A stretch of DNA of 64,000 bases, taken from Liolophura sinensis. Its lineage: Eukaryota; Mollusca; Polyplacophora; Chitonida; Chitonidae. The notes below the pieces were generated by a model. The model ran no database searches. It saw only the letters and a list, made by a program, of their open reading frames with translations, and was not told the DNA's origin. The translations under genes and the position numbers were made by a program. Below, piece after piece: positions 29,118-42,529 of this stretch (position 1 is the first letter of the stretch; each line of letters starts with the position of its first letter). The stretch spans positions 26,393,608 through 26,457,607 of the forward strand of contig NC_088300.1 in NCBI RefSeq assembly GCF_032854445.1, read 5' to 3'.

Positions 29118-32100
29118 CTGCACAAAAGGCAATAATCAATATATGGCATGTCTTTGTTGACTTTGTTTTGTGTATGATCCATGCAGCACACATTCATCAC
29201 ACGATCTATACCGCATACATTCATCACACGATCCATACAGCACACATTCATCACACTATCCATGCAGCATACATTCATCACAAGATCCATGCAGCACACA
29301 TACATCACATGATCCATGCAGCACACATTCATCACATGATCCATGAAGCACACATTCATCACACTATCCATGCAGTAAACATTCATCACATGATCCATGC
29401 AGCACACATTCATCACACAATCCATGCAGCACACATTCATCACAAGATCCATGCCGCATACATTCATCACATGATCCATGCAGCAAACATTCATCACATG
29501 ATCCATGCAGCACACATTCATCACACAATCCATGTAGCACACATTCATCGATGCAGCACGCATTAATCACAAGATCCTTGCAGCGCACATTCATCACACG
29601 GTCGATGCAGCACACATTCAATACACGCTTCATGGAGCACACATTCATCACACAATCCATGCAGCACACATACATCACTTGATTCATGCAGCACACATTC
29701 ATCCCATGATCAATGCCGCACACATTCATCACACTATCAATGCCGCACATTTTATCACATGATCCATGCCGCACACATTCATCACATGATCCATGAAGCA
29801 CACATTCATCACACTATCCATGCAGCACACATTCATCACATGATCCATGAAGCACAAATTCATCACACAATCCATGCAGCACACATTCATCACGCGATCG
29901 ATGCAGCACGCATTAATCACAAGATCCTTGCAGCGCACATTCATCACACGGTCGATGCAGCACGCATTCAATACACGCTTCGCGGAGCACACATTCATCA
30001 CTTGATCCATGCCGCACACATACATCACTTGATCCATGCAGCACACATTCATCACATGATCCATGCAGCAAACATTCATCACACTATCAATGTCGCGCAT
30101 TCATCACATTAACCATGCCGCACACATTCATCACATGATCCATGAAGCACACATTCATCACACAATCCATGCAGCACACATTATACACACGATCCATGCC
30201 GCACGCTTTATCACACTATCCATGCAGCAAACATTCATCACATGATCCATGAAGCACACATTCATCACATCATCCATGTAGCTTATATTCATCACACGAT
30301 CAATGCAGCGCACATTCATCACACGTACGATCCATGCACACATTCATCACACGACCCATGCCGCACACATTCATCACACTATCCATGAAGCGCAAATTCA
30401 TCACACATCCATCACAAGATCCATCACATCGATGCCAACAACATACATCTAAATCATCAATAACAATACATCGATCACCACATACCACAAAAACCACGCC
30501 ATATACACCTCCCTTAATGCATCTCATACATTTCCCTGTTTATTTAATCGTACATCTGTCCAAAATCACGTACCCTAAACTCTGGCCCGGATACGAGGGA
30601 CGCGGCTTCTCCTGCCCAGTGATGCTGACTCCAGAAGCCCCAGAACATGATGCCATGGACACTGGGATGTGAGAACAACATGCGGAGAACGTTCTCATAG
30701 GCGTCTGCTCTCTTATGTTCGTCAGGCTCCTTGATGTCCAACTCTGTAACCCAGATGGGCAGTCCCACCTCGGACAAGATATCCAGACGTTGCTGAAAGA
30801 AGATGTATAAATGCTTTAAACATATTCAATGAATGCAGTTAAGAATTTGAACAGCCAACGCCTTTTTATTAAATAGAAATGTGCAAATTATTTCGACGGT
30901 TATTCGTATTTGAAAATTGAGCAATTACGTGCTATAAGACGATTAAACTGATGGAATAAAAGTATAGCATGTGTCCAGCGTCAGAAATAGCCGTGGCATT
31001 ACGTAATAAGTCCATGTCGCCTTGGACTCAGGTCCATCACTAAGTGAATGGCCTATGCTAAAAGATTGAGTGCCACAAATTGGACTCACCAACGGATCCA
31101 CCGACAGACCGGTTGCTGCCGCTCAAAAAGTCACAAAATTTATCAAGGGGGAAAACTGTCAGACCGCCTGAAACGCCCACGCGCGCAGGTGTCCCAGTCT
31201 TCTGAATCGACCAGCAGGGCTTTTATAAGATCGTTCATGCTCCGAAATTGGACATGAACGGCATACGTGTTGTTTGGGAATCCAGTTTGGTCTATTTTAA
31301 GTGGCTTGATTTTTAAAGCTCTTGCCCTATTTCCGCCTTTCATGATATGAGAACATATCTGGTGTAAAAGTAAAGGGACGAATTTAGTACAGAATGTGTA
31401 TGGACTTACCTTTACGACAAGAGGGTCAGGAATTTGCCAGAAATGACATTGTGCTCCCATGCCGGCTACGTAAGTACCAGATGATTTGTAGTCTTTTCCC
31501 TGAGCGACGTATGCCTGAATGTTATCAGTAAAAATAGGATAACTAAATCGTCAAAGCATAGTCCGATGATTTGCGAAGGTAACCACGAGGAATATATTGA
31601 TGGATGGTTGACTCAATTTCAAAGTTCAAAGTTCCAGTTGTTAACAGTGCAGCGGTAACCAGTCTTTGAAGGATATCCTGATGATACGAGTAAAAACTAT
31701 GGCAAAAATATATTGATGGTTGAAACGAATCGAGACAATTATGTCCCAAGTTTAAGGCGTCAACTACACCGTCATAGTCCGATGATTTGAGAAAGAAACT
31801 ATTTCAGAAGTGTATTGATGAATAGGTGAAAACTTTTTGGATACATTTGTATCCCATGTTTAGCGGTAAACATGGGCTGGTATTCTTCAAATATGATTTA
31901 GATTTATATGGGTTAAGCTTAATGGAACACGGTTTGGTACAAGACGCTTTCAGTCACATGTGATAAATGTACCTGTTCCATGATTTCGTGTATAGATTGC
32001 TTTCCAAGTTTCGATTACCATACTTACATTTGAACCAGAAATAATTCCATTATTCAGTGTAGTACGTACAACAACATATTTTTTCGGCACCACAGATACA

Positions 32101-35100
32101 TTTCGACGACTATTAATTCCACTATTCAATGTAGTGTCTATAATAAAGTTTGGTTACATTGGCTTCAGTGTAGTACATACAATTAAACTATAGTTACATT
32201 TCGACCACTATTAATACCATGATTCATTGTAGGACATACATAAAGTTTTCGTTATCATAGTTATATTTCGACCACTATTAATTCCAGGATTCAGTACAGT
32301 GTCTCCAATAAATTTGTGATTATCTTAGCTTCAGTGTAGTAGGCCTACATAAGATAACGTTTCGGTTACCATGGTTACATTTCGACCACTGTTAATTGCA
32401 TCAATCATTCATTGTAGGACATGCAATATAGTTTTCATTGCCATAACTACACTTCAGTCATACTATTAATACTTCACATTTGGTACCTTTGTAAAAACTA
32501 TTGCGCGCCTATAATAAAAAAAATGTTGAAAATGCCACCAAATACACATTTAGCTTGTGGCATCGTTAAAATGCGACATTGTATTTTAGAAGTAACGCAC
32601 GCTTTGGGTGTCGACTACAATACCCCTACTATAAGAAGCTTGAGCTCACATTTGTAGCGTCTGATCCGGCCACCACGCCGAAGTCATTCAGGAAAAGTTT
32701 CACGTGAGGGTCGTATTGATGGACTTCTCTGAACACTTTCTTAGTGAAGTCGTGGTCTCCAGTCTTCCGGATGTACCAGTTGTTGTGGAGCATTTCGTTG
32801 TTAACGTCCCAATGCTCGACACTGATAAAAATGCAGCAGTTTTTACCTATACAGTTTTGGTATTCATTATTTTGAATTTTAACAGAAGAATATTTTTAAA
32901 AGAAAAACAATCACCATATCTTATCTTCACTGTAAAAATAAATCCGCATTAATATAAACCACAGTTCTCTTAACACCGTCATCTTATAGAACAACAAATA
33001 GTTATAATCTCTTACAAGCCACAAATTATTATTTCAACAAAAGACCGAGACTTACAGTCCCTTAAATTTGGTGACCGTTTCCTTAACGTGTTTGTCCACC
33101 AACGACTTCACTTCACCAGCAGATTTAGATTTTAGCCAAGCGGGCACCCATCGTTCATCTGCCCAAATCAAATTATGAGCTCGCACTTTGAGCCTGATAA
33201 AAAAGCACATGAAAACAAAATAAATAAACAAAAGAAACCGTTGTGCGGATGGTTTGAACTCTCAATGAAAGCCACTGGACTTTTTTTTCATCGATATCTA
33301 AGCACAAGTGACAAATGTTTTTTTTAGAAAAGACTGCGCTCTTCATCACTCTTTGAATAGCTTGAAATCATTTTAGCGTTCTTCTTCTTCTTGTGGACAG
33401 CGTTCCTCATGTTCTTAATCACCACATCCATTTTTGAAATGCGCATGTGTTAGGATCTCATAGCGATCTTCAAAGGTTTAAATCAATGAGTTATAATCTG
33501 TCCCAAGCCACCTTTGGTTTTATATTAAATTAGGTAACCTTCGATTAGCACTTACCCGTGGCTTCTGAGTTTCTTCACAGCGTTTAGAGCAGTGTCATAA
33601 TTTGGATGACCCTGAAGATTTAATGAAATATTCAAAAATTTAAATAAGCAGTTCCACAACAAATTTACCCAAATTTACCAATGTTTGCCACAACTATCTT
33701 TGATGCAAACATCTTCGATTTGGAAACTCTCCCGAGAATATATGTACTCTTGTTATGACTTGCTCCGGTAAAGCTGCTTTGGTACCGTCCCAAAATGGTT
33801 CTACAAATCGAACCTTATTTGCAAGATGTAAGACTTTGTCACCCCTACCGAGGGTAAGATGACAGGCTCCTCTGCCAATCTTTCAACCATATTTTGGAGA
33901 CCTTGCATATGCCGTTAAAAGTCTTTTGCTTGTGTCCTATACCATTTGTGAACCTTTGCGAGAAAGTGTTAATAAGGAAAAGGCAAATATTAGATTTACA
34001 AATCTTGGAAACCAATACTTCTAGTTCATAATTATTCTGTGATATACCTCAGTTCTTTCCATCTGATCCCACTTCATTGCATTCTCCGTGACGGCCCAGT
34101 TGAAATGGTCGTAGACGAACTGGCGATATTTTTGGTCTGACCCACCATTGTTCTTGTTCATGATGTGTGCCACAACTGCCGTTCCGAAGGGGAACAGATG
34201 CTTGTTTTGTACTACCTGAAATAAGACGATGTATCGGTGTAATCTGTCCTCAATCAAACATATTTCTGTCTCAGGTCATGTAATAAATCAAATCATATCA
34301 TCATAATTTAAATATTATTTTGGCTTCCTGAGTCGGATGGTTAGAACGCTAGTTCGGACCCACTATCAGCCCCTAGATCACTGATGTCGCATGCTCGAAT
34401 TCAGCACTGGTTGTTTGGGCTGTGACATTAAATCAAGGTTCTAAGGTTTTAAGGTAGTTGATGACGGTCAGCAGTCTATCCCACCCATAAACTTGACCGT
34501 CCTCGTGTAAGAGAACATTTTGAGCACAAATCAATAATCGTTCAGTCAGTATTTCAATAAACATTTCATAGAAAAGAGATTGGGAGTTTAGAAATTCAGT
34601 AAAACTCACCTCAATCGTAACGCCGTTTTTGTCAAACCCAGCGTCGTTGGATACTCTAAAAAGTGAAATTAAAAAATGAATATCTACGATCAGTGGCTGA
34701 TAGTCTTGACAAACCTTGTACTTAACCTAACGATGAGAGATATTTCGGCAATAAGCCGTCAACAGCGCTCAAAGGATTGTTTAGGGTGATGATACTCATA
34801 GTCTTAATGCAACTGCAACATCATTTGTCTCATTGGATAAATAACTTCGACAAAAACACGATGCCATTTGCTTGAATTCTACTGACTGATACTGCGTATA
34901 GAATAATCTATTATTTAATATATTCAAACTAAATATTTTCGATTCTACTTTATTTCTGATTTTACATACATGACATACAAGTTTCCATAGCTGTCGTTGT
35001 GTTTAAGAGCTAGTGACAGTGGTCTTAATACAAAGGGTTATCACACTGTGTCACACAGTTAAGGTGCCAGTTCATGGCTGTTGCAAAATTGTGTGAGACA

Positions 35101-38100
35101 GAGCCACCTGTTTTGTGCGTGGCGTGACTTTAATGAACATGGTATGTGTGATAAGATAAAATGTTTATCATACAATACTAAGGCGTTGAAAAAGAAAACC
35201 CATGTCAATGACCGCTTTAAACATGTTTTCCATTATTCATGATATGTAAATTCATACTATCTATTTCCGCACTTTCGCTCCAGTGTTCGCTCAATACATC
35301 ACTGACATGACTATACCATTAGAAATAGTAAAGGATATTTCAGTTATAGTTATATTTCTCGAATATAAATGAATAACGAACACAGTTATAGTTTGTTCAC
35401 GACACATCACTATTATCGTCAAAGAACACCAATACCGCGTATATGCGTTAAGTATTAGTTTCCAATTATTTGTCTGATTACAACAAATACCAACGTAATG
35501 GTTTCCTTCAGCAGATATCCGAGTGTCAATGATAAGGTATTTCTCTCATTAGAGATATTGAGTATGAATATAATAGCTCTCTTTGATATAGAATACCCCA
35601 TACATTGAATGAAAAAGCTTTGGCCTGCCATATCTTCTGAAAGCTTGGCTTTGTTGAAAGTTTTCATCCATGGATTCCTAGTTCCGACAGTATGGGGTCT
35701 GGTTTGCCCATATAAATTGACTAAATTAAGCTAAGAGTTTGCTTGATTCCATAAACTGTTCATTCATTCTTTGCTCCACAGTACGGCTTAATGACTTAGC
35801 ACCTCGTTGATTCCTTCAAGAGGGCATTTATTCCCTTATTTTGACATTTACGTTCTATCTGGGTCGTTTAATGCTTGATTTGACCAGTTCTTTAAATACT
35901 TGCGCCAAGGAAGTTTTTGCCGGCGTCAATACAGAAAAAGTTATGTGTGCTTCTGGTTAAATATTGTGCCCATTTTGATCTTATATCAGGCACCCAGCCC
36001 TTTTGGAGGGTGACCGGATCCAGGAAAAGGTTCTTCAACATTTCCAAATAGGAAACAAATGCATTGTTTTCTTTTGACCTATTGTGTCCCTTTGTCCCTT
36101 GTCGGAACGCTTTACACGCTCGAAGGAGGCTGTAGTTGGTGAGTTTGTTCCCGTTCTATTTCTTTATGTTCTGGTCAAATAACTGGTTGGTTTTTACCTT
36201 GTAAACAATTATTGCCACGATTTGGTAGATATAATGCCATTCATTCTAAACAATTGCCACAAAGCTAGGATTCACTGTGTACTTGATTTTGTGGCAAATC
36301 CCCTGCATAAGTTCATATGAAGAGAAGCCTCTTACTTGATATGTACGTTATGTTTACGTAAACTGTCAATCCGAGCGTTTGCGTGTGTTTTCCAGTCTCC
36401 CGACCCCTCCCCCAAGGGTGTCATTGATGCTGCGTCTGCGATGAATTCAGCGCCGGGCTCTGGCCCTTGGAAGTACACCTTGATGTTTTTCACTCCTGCG
36501 GCGGAATGTTAGAAATGAATGAATGATGTTAACGCCACACTGGCAGTATTTCAGCCTTGTCGTTTTGTGAACTTTTAAGAACCAGGAAACAGTCATAAAT
36601 GGGGAATGTAACTCTTAACTCGAGCAAGACGGAGTGTTGGGAGAGTTAGCAAGTGCTTCTAATGTCGGATATACGGTAAAAAACCTTCACCTCATCTTCA
36701 CAGGCGCATTAAAATTTCCCTAGCGTAAATCGATGTCAACCGAGTGGTCCCAATAATGAACTAACCTGTTCTCGTCGAACTAAAAACGATCCATGACAAC
36801 CGCACAAATTCACAAGATAAATACATATATAAGATGCAGAAAATGTTCTTTACCGTCCATCCGACATATTAGAAGCAGTTTCTCTCCATAACTCTCCCAA
36901 CACTTCGTGATGCTCGATTTAAGAGTTACATTCCGCAATGAGAAACAGACACGACTTTCCACAGGTGGAGGGCAACATCCAAAACAAGTGTTTAAGCTTT
37001 AAACTTTTTGCAAGCCCACTTTAAAACAAAAATCACTTTAATTTCACAAAACTTACTAGCGAGCAGATGTGAGCCTGATTGTTCTTGTTGCTGTTGGTCA
37101 TGTTGGGATGTTTTGTGTTTTCTTTTCCTCATTACCTATGCGCATGCGCCTAATCTTGTGACTGGACATCGGTAATTTTTTTCTTGTTCGAGCACACAAA
37201 CAATTTTACATTCATACAATGCTTAACTTGTTAATATTAATATAAGGTACCATAAAGCTGACATTCATGAAAACAAGGTAGACAATATGAAAACATTTAT
37301 TTTACAACATTTGGTGTCGTTCAGTTGTCTTTATAACTGGATAAAGCAGTGCAGTTTTTCAATTAACCGCAGGGAATCTAAAAACTTTCATATAGTTAAC
37401 TCACCAGGTGGAGCCAGGTAAATACCGAAAAGCTTGATCCAGCCTGAAGACGTGCGCAGTGAATTTCGACTTGAAACAGTTGTGTAACTGCTATGGCCTT
37501 TGAAATTAAAAAAAATAACATTACATAGCATACATGTTTTGATACCGTACTAACAGCGACTTAGTAGAATGTAACACATCATTCCAAATCGAGACTGCAG
37601 AGTTGCGTCCCTTGCTGATGTCTGCGTAAAATCCTACAAATTAAAATAAGGTAGTATTTACATGATGATCTAAATTATCCAGAAGCGATAAGCAATAACA
37701 GGCAACATTGAATTATAGAAATGAAATTTGATCCCCATTTGTGTGAAATGATGGAGTTTTTGTCACATTGTTATAAATTACATTTGGTCTTTTATTAGAA
37801 CTCATATTTTGCGTACAACCTGTAAGATTTACCAGAGCTATATCACTCTCATCCTACTAGCCGATTTACCCCTGACCAATGAGGATGCCGGATCGCAACC
37901 AGGCCTCGCCAACGACGCTGGGGCTTTAAATCCGGATATTTTTCAGGCATGTGGGCGAGGGTTTACTCCTTTACGTCCTCCAGATAACCTTACCCCCGTC
38001 GTACAAGTGAAAGTCTGCATTATACGGTGTTATGCAATGCTTGTTTCATATGTCTAAAATCAAGTCTAGCCTTGAGTTCTTGTAATATGTATCCGTTTCC

Positions 38101-39166
38101 TTACCAAAATTGCGTTTCATTCCGAAAATACGTCCCTATAAGAGTAGTGTGGATCACCGAGATCCAAAGGAAAACCCGTTATCATTAAAGAAAAATGCGT
38201 GCATTGTAATTTTTGGTACTTACCGTTTGGCAAATGGTTCTCCACTTCCAAGGTCATTTTCTGACCTTTCCCATTATCTTTAGAGACTTTAGCCCAGGCT
38301 TCCACATTGTAGTGTTTCCCTGGTGAGACGTTGACAGTTTGAGAAGGACCGTCGTAAAAATGGTGCCTTTTGTAACAAAGTGTAAAAGCAAACCGTTTAT
38401 GCATTTTACAACCATATGTATTAGAAATTTCGACTGGTATCAGATCATTCGCCCAAAATTACGCCCTGTAGCTTTGCAAAGGCTTAGACAGTTTGTCTTA
38501 TTCGGTCTCTTGTCCAATATTTGACATGTTTCACAGTAATAAAAACTTGGGACAGTATTAAACTATTTGCCCACTAAAGGTACCTTCATCCAGTATTAGT
38601 AATTTTGTCTAATATCAGATATGTTTCCCAGTAAAAAGCCATTCGTACAGTATTAGACAATTTCTCGGCTAAATTTACTTCGTCCAATATTAGGTCTTTT
38701 GCTTAGTATTAGACATATCCCAGTAAAAACCTATTCGTACAGTATTAGACAATTTGCCAGCTAGATGTATTTTGTCCAGTATTAGGTCTTTTGCCCAGTA
38801 TTACATATGTTTGCAAGTAATAAATAATTCCTCTAGTATTAAAAGATTTAAAAGTCCCTTCATCCAGCATTAGATATTTAGCCAAGTATTAGACCTTATG
38901 TATATTCTTACATTTTTGGCCCAGTATTTAATTTTCATATTCATGTTGACTGTTTACTTGATTGCCTATCAGGACCACGTCATCCCTTCTTCTCACCTGT
39001 TTGTGGCATGAATGGCGTGACTCCCGCTGTGTTTGTCTGTAGACAGGTCACAGTTTATGTTCCAGCAGTCCCAATTCGCCATACTGTCCATGCCCGGGTT
39101 TTTTAACATCTCCTGTCCGGTGACAGCTGCCACAACCAACGCGAGACAAAAGCCTAAAGGAAACAT
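28896..39166 (-). CDS. Secreted GH10 endo-1,4-beta-xylanase/glucanase-like, 12 exons
   Basis: This is a predicted secreted endo-beta-1,4-glycanase of glycoside hydrolase family 10. Exons in transcript order are 39166-38997, 38366-38224, 37497-37405, 36495-36336, 34655-34610, 34215-34048, 33611-33556, 33193-33056, 32821-32650, 31514-31410, 30792-30574 and 29117-28896, totalling 1,692 bases (563 residues plus stop) with consistent phases. The order is signal peptide (residues 1-19), carbohydrate-binding module (about 20-165), GH10 barrel (about 170-490) and a C-terminal segment. Glu334 in HWDVNNE is the expected acid/base and Glu434 in WVTELD the nucleophile; FGTAV, HFNWAVTENAMKW and FWGFW are also family motifs. 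Related animal enzymes act on plant or algal xylan or glucan; the substrate here is not determined. The ATG at 39166 is the first one in frame. Confidence 0.92.
29165..30445. repeat. 27-bp minisatellite in the last GH10 intron
   Basis: About 45 imperfect copies of a 27-base unit, close to GATCCATGCAGCACACATTC ATCACAT, fill the intron between 29,118 and 30,573. Because 27 is a multiple of 3 and the unit lacks stops in several frames, long ORFs appear on both strands (for example repeated MNVCCMDHV or HIHHMIHAA). These are most likely not genes. Confidence 0.92.
30574..34655 (-). CDS. GH10 gene: catalytic-domain exons
   Basis: Seven exons (34655-34610 to 30792-30574) cover most of the barrel: FPFGTAV, HFNWAVTENAMKW, the strand KVRAHNLIWADERWVPAWLK, EHWDVNNEMLHNNWY with the acid/base Glu, KLFLNDFG, VAGMGAQCHF, PIWVTELDI with the nucleophile Glu, and HGIMFWGFWSQHHW. 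Where bacterial GH10 enzymes usually have GHTLVWH, this protein has AHNLIWA; a non-His residue after the Trp fits my recollection of animal and plant members. All motif residues needed for retaining catalysis appear present. Confidence 0.9.
31540..31830. repeat. Diverged intronic repeat pair
   Basis: CATAGTCCGATGATTTG appears at about 31,557 and 31,773, each followed by related sequence with TATTGATGG/TATTGATGA. It lies in the GH10 intron 31,515-32,649. Confidence 0.5.
32040..32470. repeat. Diverged tandem repeat in a GH10 intron
   Basis: About five to six copies of a roughly 70-base unit containing ACATTTCGACCACTATTAAT and a TTCAGTGTAGTACATACAA-like part. Copies differ by indels. No coding meaning was seen. 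Confidence 0.65.
34321..34540 (+). repeat. Probable SINE (family 3) in a GH10 intron
   Basis: A tRNA-like head (CCTGAGTCGGATGGTTAGAA CGC, later CATGCTCGAATTCAGC as a decayed B box) is followed by a unique body. The end CGTGTAAGAGAACATTTTGA GCACAAATCAAT resembles the shared SINE tail. Confidence 0.55.
34660..36330. other. Long GH10 intron, nothing recognised
   Basis: This AT-rich intron lies between the exons at 36,336 and 34,655. No repeat family or exon was identified in it. Confidence 0.5.
36336..39166 (-). CDS. GH10 gene: signal peptide and carbohydrate-binding module exons
   Basis: Four exons (39166-38997, 38366-38224, 37497-37405, 36495-36336) encode MFPLGFCLALVVAAVTGQE, a signal peptide, followed by a beta-sandwich-like module: LKNPGMDSMANWDCW, YNVEAWAKVS, SGWIKLFGIYLAPPG and IKVYFQGPEPGAEFIADAAS. 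The order of blocks resembles CBM4/9/22-type modules commonly placed before GH10 domains. The last exon runs into the linker and the start of the barrel (ARIDSLRKHNVHIK). Confidence 0.85.
37850..38045 (+). repeat. Possible degraded SINE fragment
   Basis: CCCCCGTCGTACAAGTGAAA followed by TATACGGTGTTATGCAA resembles the family 1 core and end, with a poorly matching upstream part. It lies in the GH10 intron between the second and third exons. Confidence 0.4.
38480..38915. repeat. Diverged repeat in GH10 intron 1
   Basis: CAGTATTAGACAATTT, GTCCAATATTAGGTCTTTTG and CCCAGTAAAAA segments recur about every 100 bases. Copies are too diverged to define a unit exactly. Confidence 0.6.
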
Positions 39167-40390
39167 CTCGACACCCTGTAGCTCCGCAGACAAACTGAGG
39201 TGTCTCTTCCCTGTGCACTACAGATAATACTACACAGGACGACCTTGACTTGTTCCTTGTCTGATGACCAGCTGATATGACGGTGTTCTCAAAGAGCAAA
39301 AAAACTCACCATCAACTAACATACTACATAGACTATTGATAAGCTTATCAAGGAAAGCTTCCCTATAAACAGACCCAATACATAGATAAAGCCTTCATTG
39401 AACCAAATTTGCATCTCCATTGCTTCAGGCCCGCATGTTGTACATTGCGACGTAGACTTTTAAATCAGACCTTAACGTTCTATAACTCAACGGAAAAACT
39501 CAACATCGAGTTTCAAAAATCGACTTAGCATTCTGTGTCTGCAGAGTTTTAGATGTTTTCATCCATGACAGTTAACTGGGGAAGAGGTGTATGCGCAATG
39601 TGAATCTTTTCTGCTACTAGAAAAAGTACTAGAAAGTAGTAAAATATTACAATTTAATCAATTAAATCAAGCAGCTTTGATCAACAACGACACAGAAAGA
39701 AGTTTTATTTTCCATTACATACCTTTTTATCATTGTTAGATAGACCTGTGGTAGACGTGTTGGTTCTATGTGGAACTTTCCACTGTATTAAAGGCTTAGT
39801 GTCCAGATTAAGCTAATGGCCCTAAGTATAAAGACTATAACCTCTTTAACAGTATGTTACCAAGAGGGCTTCTTATGACTTCAAATCCACCAAAACAGTA
39901 ATTTACTGCGCGAGACGATCTCCAGCCGAGACTTCAGGTAAACCTCGGCTGTTGACGTGATAGACGGCCAACCCAAGTCGAGCTGGCCTGTATAACATGG
40001 GTTTTCGTATCAAAACGATGTCATTTTCGAGATGGATTCTATCTACACAGAAGGAAATATACTGCCGTATCAGTTTGAACCCATAGTTTAAGTACCGATT
40101 TATGACACTGACATTTCTGGTCAGACTTCAGATTCTCAGTTTTCAGAGGCTGAAACTGAACTTTGTCCAGGCAATTCCAACCGCACCGGCAAACTTCATC
40201 CTGTGCTACACTGTTGGTCTACATTTCGTGTGTATTAAAACCATGGGGGAGGGGTTGGCTGGTGACGGGGGGAGGGGTGAATTATCACTATTAATTGCGC
40301 ACCTACTCTGAGCAGTATTCAAAGAGGTGTCACTTATTTTTGCAACTTTCATGGGTAATTTTAATTAACAAATAATTCATTAATTCGTGA

Positions 40391-40431
40391 GTAACGCAGT
40401 AAGGTAGCATGGTAACGCAGTAAGGTAGCAT
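40391..40431. repeat. 20-bp direct duplication
   Basis: GTAACGCAGTAAGGTAGCAT occurs twice back to back. Confidence 0.85.
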
Positions 40432-41639
40432 GATCAGTCTTGGATTGTTTTCGGTTTTATCGTTCTCTGTAGCCTGTCAGAAACCGCTAGCATTGCCGTA
40501 GTTGTCAAACGGCCGTTGCGCTGTTGTGGATGCTTCACAATTTGTTAGAAGTTCCCTCATTGGTCCAGAGGAGAGGCACAACCAATGAGACAGCGAGTAT
40601 CAGAGCGACATTAATTGGAAGCCATCAGGTGGTTGTGTCTACTTTTCTTTCGCTTTACCGGCATACGGAAGATGGATCAAACTAATGACGAATGAACTCC
40701 CACTTTGTGTTACACCCACTAAACCCTATCACCAGAGTTTATATACATATATTTTAAGCCTATTTTTCCTCCCTGCTGTTAAAATTTAGCTGCACGCTAG
40801 GATTTGGATTAAGATAGAATAAAACCCTTCCGTCTTGTGTTGTGAATCCAGGCTTTCCTGAGGGCTAAATTGTTTGGAAATTTGAAAAAACTAACTTCAG
40901 GGTTCTTCGACGACCTGTTTTTACAACGGTATGTAGAACAGCAAACCATTTCGTGGAGAAATTCCTTATACTTGTTGTCACTTGTGTGGCTTTTTTAACT
41001 CTAAACTGAATGGTGAAGCCCTGACATCTCTTCAAGGTTGAACTTGTATGACTTCATTTGGCGGAGACTACCGAGTGTTGGTGGAAAAAAAGCATAAACC
41101 CAGCCTCATTATCTATTGATTTTACGGTCATATTACTCAGATAACTGTACTTTTTTCCAATAATTTTTTACACTCAATTTAACAATATACACAGGGATAG
41201 CTAATTCTGAATAAATAACCAATCTGGACATTAATCCTTTAATCAAGTTATGCAGCTTAAAAATATAGAGAGATATTATAGCACGAGCAGCATAGTTCAC
41301 TGCTGAACATGTCTGTACAATATATATACCAGTGCTACGTACGTATGCATGTATGTGCGTATGTATGTATGCGTATGTACTTCACAATTTTTAGACATAT
41401 GCCGCAAAAGTCCTGCCGCCGCTGAAGTACCATGCCAACGACAACAGACATGACACCCACTCAATCACACATTCACTGACATCGGAACAACAGGTTTGTT
41501 TCTTTGCTCTAACCTCTCAGTGCCGACCACCAAGCGAGGGGTAGCAACAAGTAACATTTTAAAAGGTGGGTTATTCCCAGGTCCCCAGTGTTTACTGGTG
41601 GTAAACACAACATTGTTGTTCTGATAGCAAACAATGCAT

Positions 41640-41790
41640 GATCAGGTGTGATAACGCAGTATTTCCTGCCAATAGGCGTGGTTACACGTTTCCCGCCAAT
41701 AGATGAAATCACGCAAAAGTTCACACCAATATGCGAAATCGCACAACATTTTCCGCCAAAAAGCGTGATCCCACAACGCTTCCCAGGTGA
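41640..41790. repeat. Short degenerate tandem repeat
   Basis: Four to five copies of a unit of about 30 bases, such as TTCCCGCCAATAGATGAAAT CACGCAAAAG, are present. An ORF on the minus strand across it (41,509-41,940) shows the repeat as cysteine/isoleucine/glycine blocks and is not considered a gene. Confidence 0.6.
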
Positions 41791-42147
41791 ATAATACGGC
41801 TCAAAGCTGTGTAAAATCACATCATGCTCTAGTGTTGCGCTGCGGTGCTTGTGAACAACTATACAGGAATAATGACATATTGCAGAAAACAATAAAAAGG
41901 TACGCCGCTTGGACCGACATTTTTTATGTTTCCCACTCAATCAATGGTGACGACTGTATTTCATGGTCATCTGCGGCATGTCGTTGTTGCTGTCTTCTCA
42001 CTCATAATTCCTTATACGCCCATGTTCTCGCCTGGACATATAGACCTCCAACATTCAGACCGACATACAGTCTGACATATAGTCCGACATATAGGCATGC
42101 ATGAAATATTGCTAACAACCGTTTGATTTCGTTCGTTGTGTCGGGAC

Positions 42148-42295
42148 GTTACTATTTATTTTTGGATGGCGGTTTTACGCCTTACTCTAGAATATTTCAC
42201 TTATGCGATGGCGATCAGCATTATGGTGGAAGGAAAATGGGCAGAATCCCGGGGAATCCCACGACCATCCGCATCACGTTGCTCCACAGACATAA
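42148..42295 (-). repeat. SINE family 1, headless copy
   Basis: TTTATTTTTGGATGGCGGTT TTACGCC, the core and the body through CACGACCATCCGCATC are recognisable. Confidence 0.8.
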
Positions 42296-42529
42296 TGAAA
42301 CCAGTGGTCGGCTTGTTGTTCACACCAGATCAGAAAAATAATCGAGGTATGTTTTGCCGAGGGGACGTGAGGCAACCAAAAAGCTATGGGAAGTTTTTGT
42401 TTGCTTTAGAATTGTGGGCAACATAGGAGTTGCTGCATACTTCAAATGAAAGGACCCCTGAAATATTGTAAGTAATTATTATTGTAAGTATTGCAGATTG
42501 TATTTGTATTTGTAGATGCCTGATTGTTC

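Noticed and set aside
29090-30343. Several ORFs of 60-157 codons on both strands with MNVCCMDHV-type repeats
   Set aside because: They are products of the 27-bp minisatellite inside a GH10 intron; the unit is a multiple of 3, so open frames are expected.
37541-37633. Possible extra GH10 exon reading FYADISKGRNSAVSIWNDV
   Set aside because: It has an acceptor but no donor in the required phase, and joining exon 38366-38224 directly to 37497-37405 gives the continuous module LPNGHSSYTTV.
39167-39193. N-terminal extension of the GH10 protein
   Set aside because: The frame is open, but the codon at 39,193 is TTG; the first ATG is at 39,166 and begins the signal peptide.
41509-41940. Minus-strand ORF of 143 codons with cysteine/isoleucine blocks
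   Set aside because: It spans a short tandem repeat and shows no domain, signal peptide or splice context.
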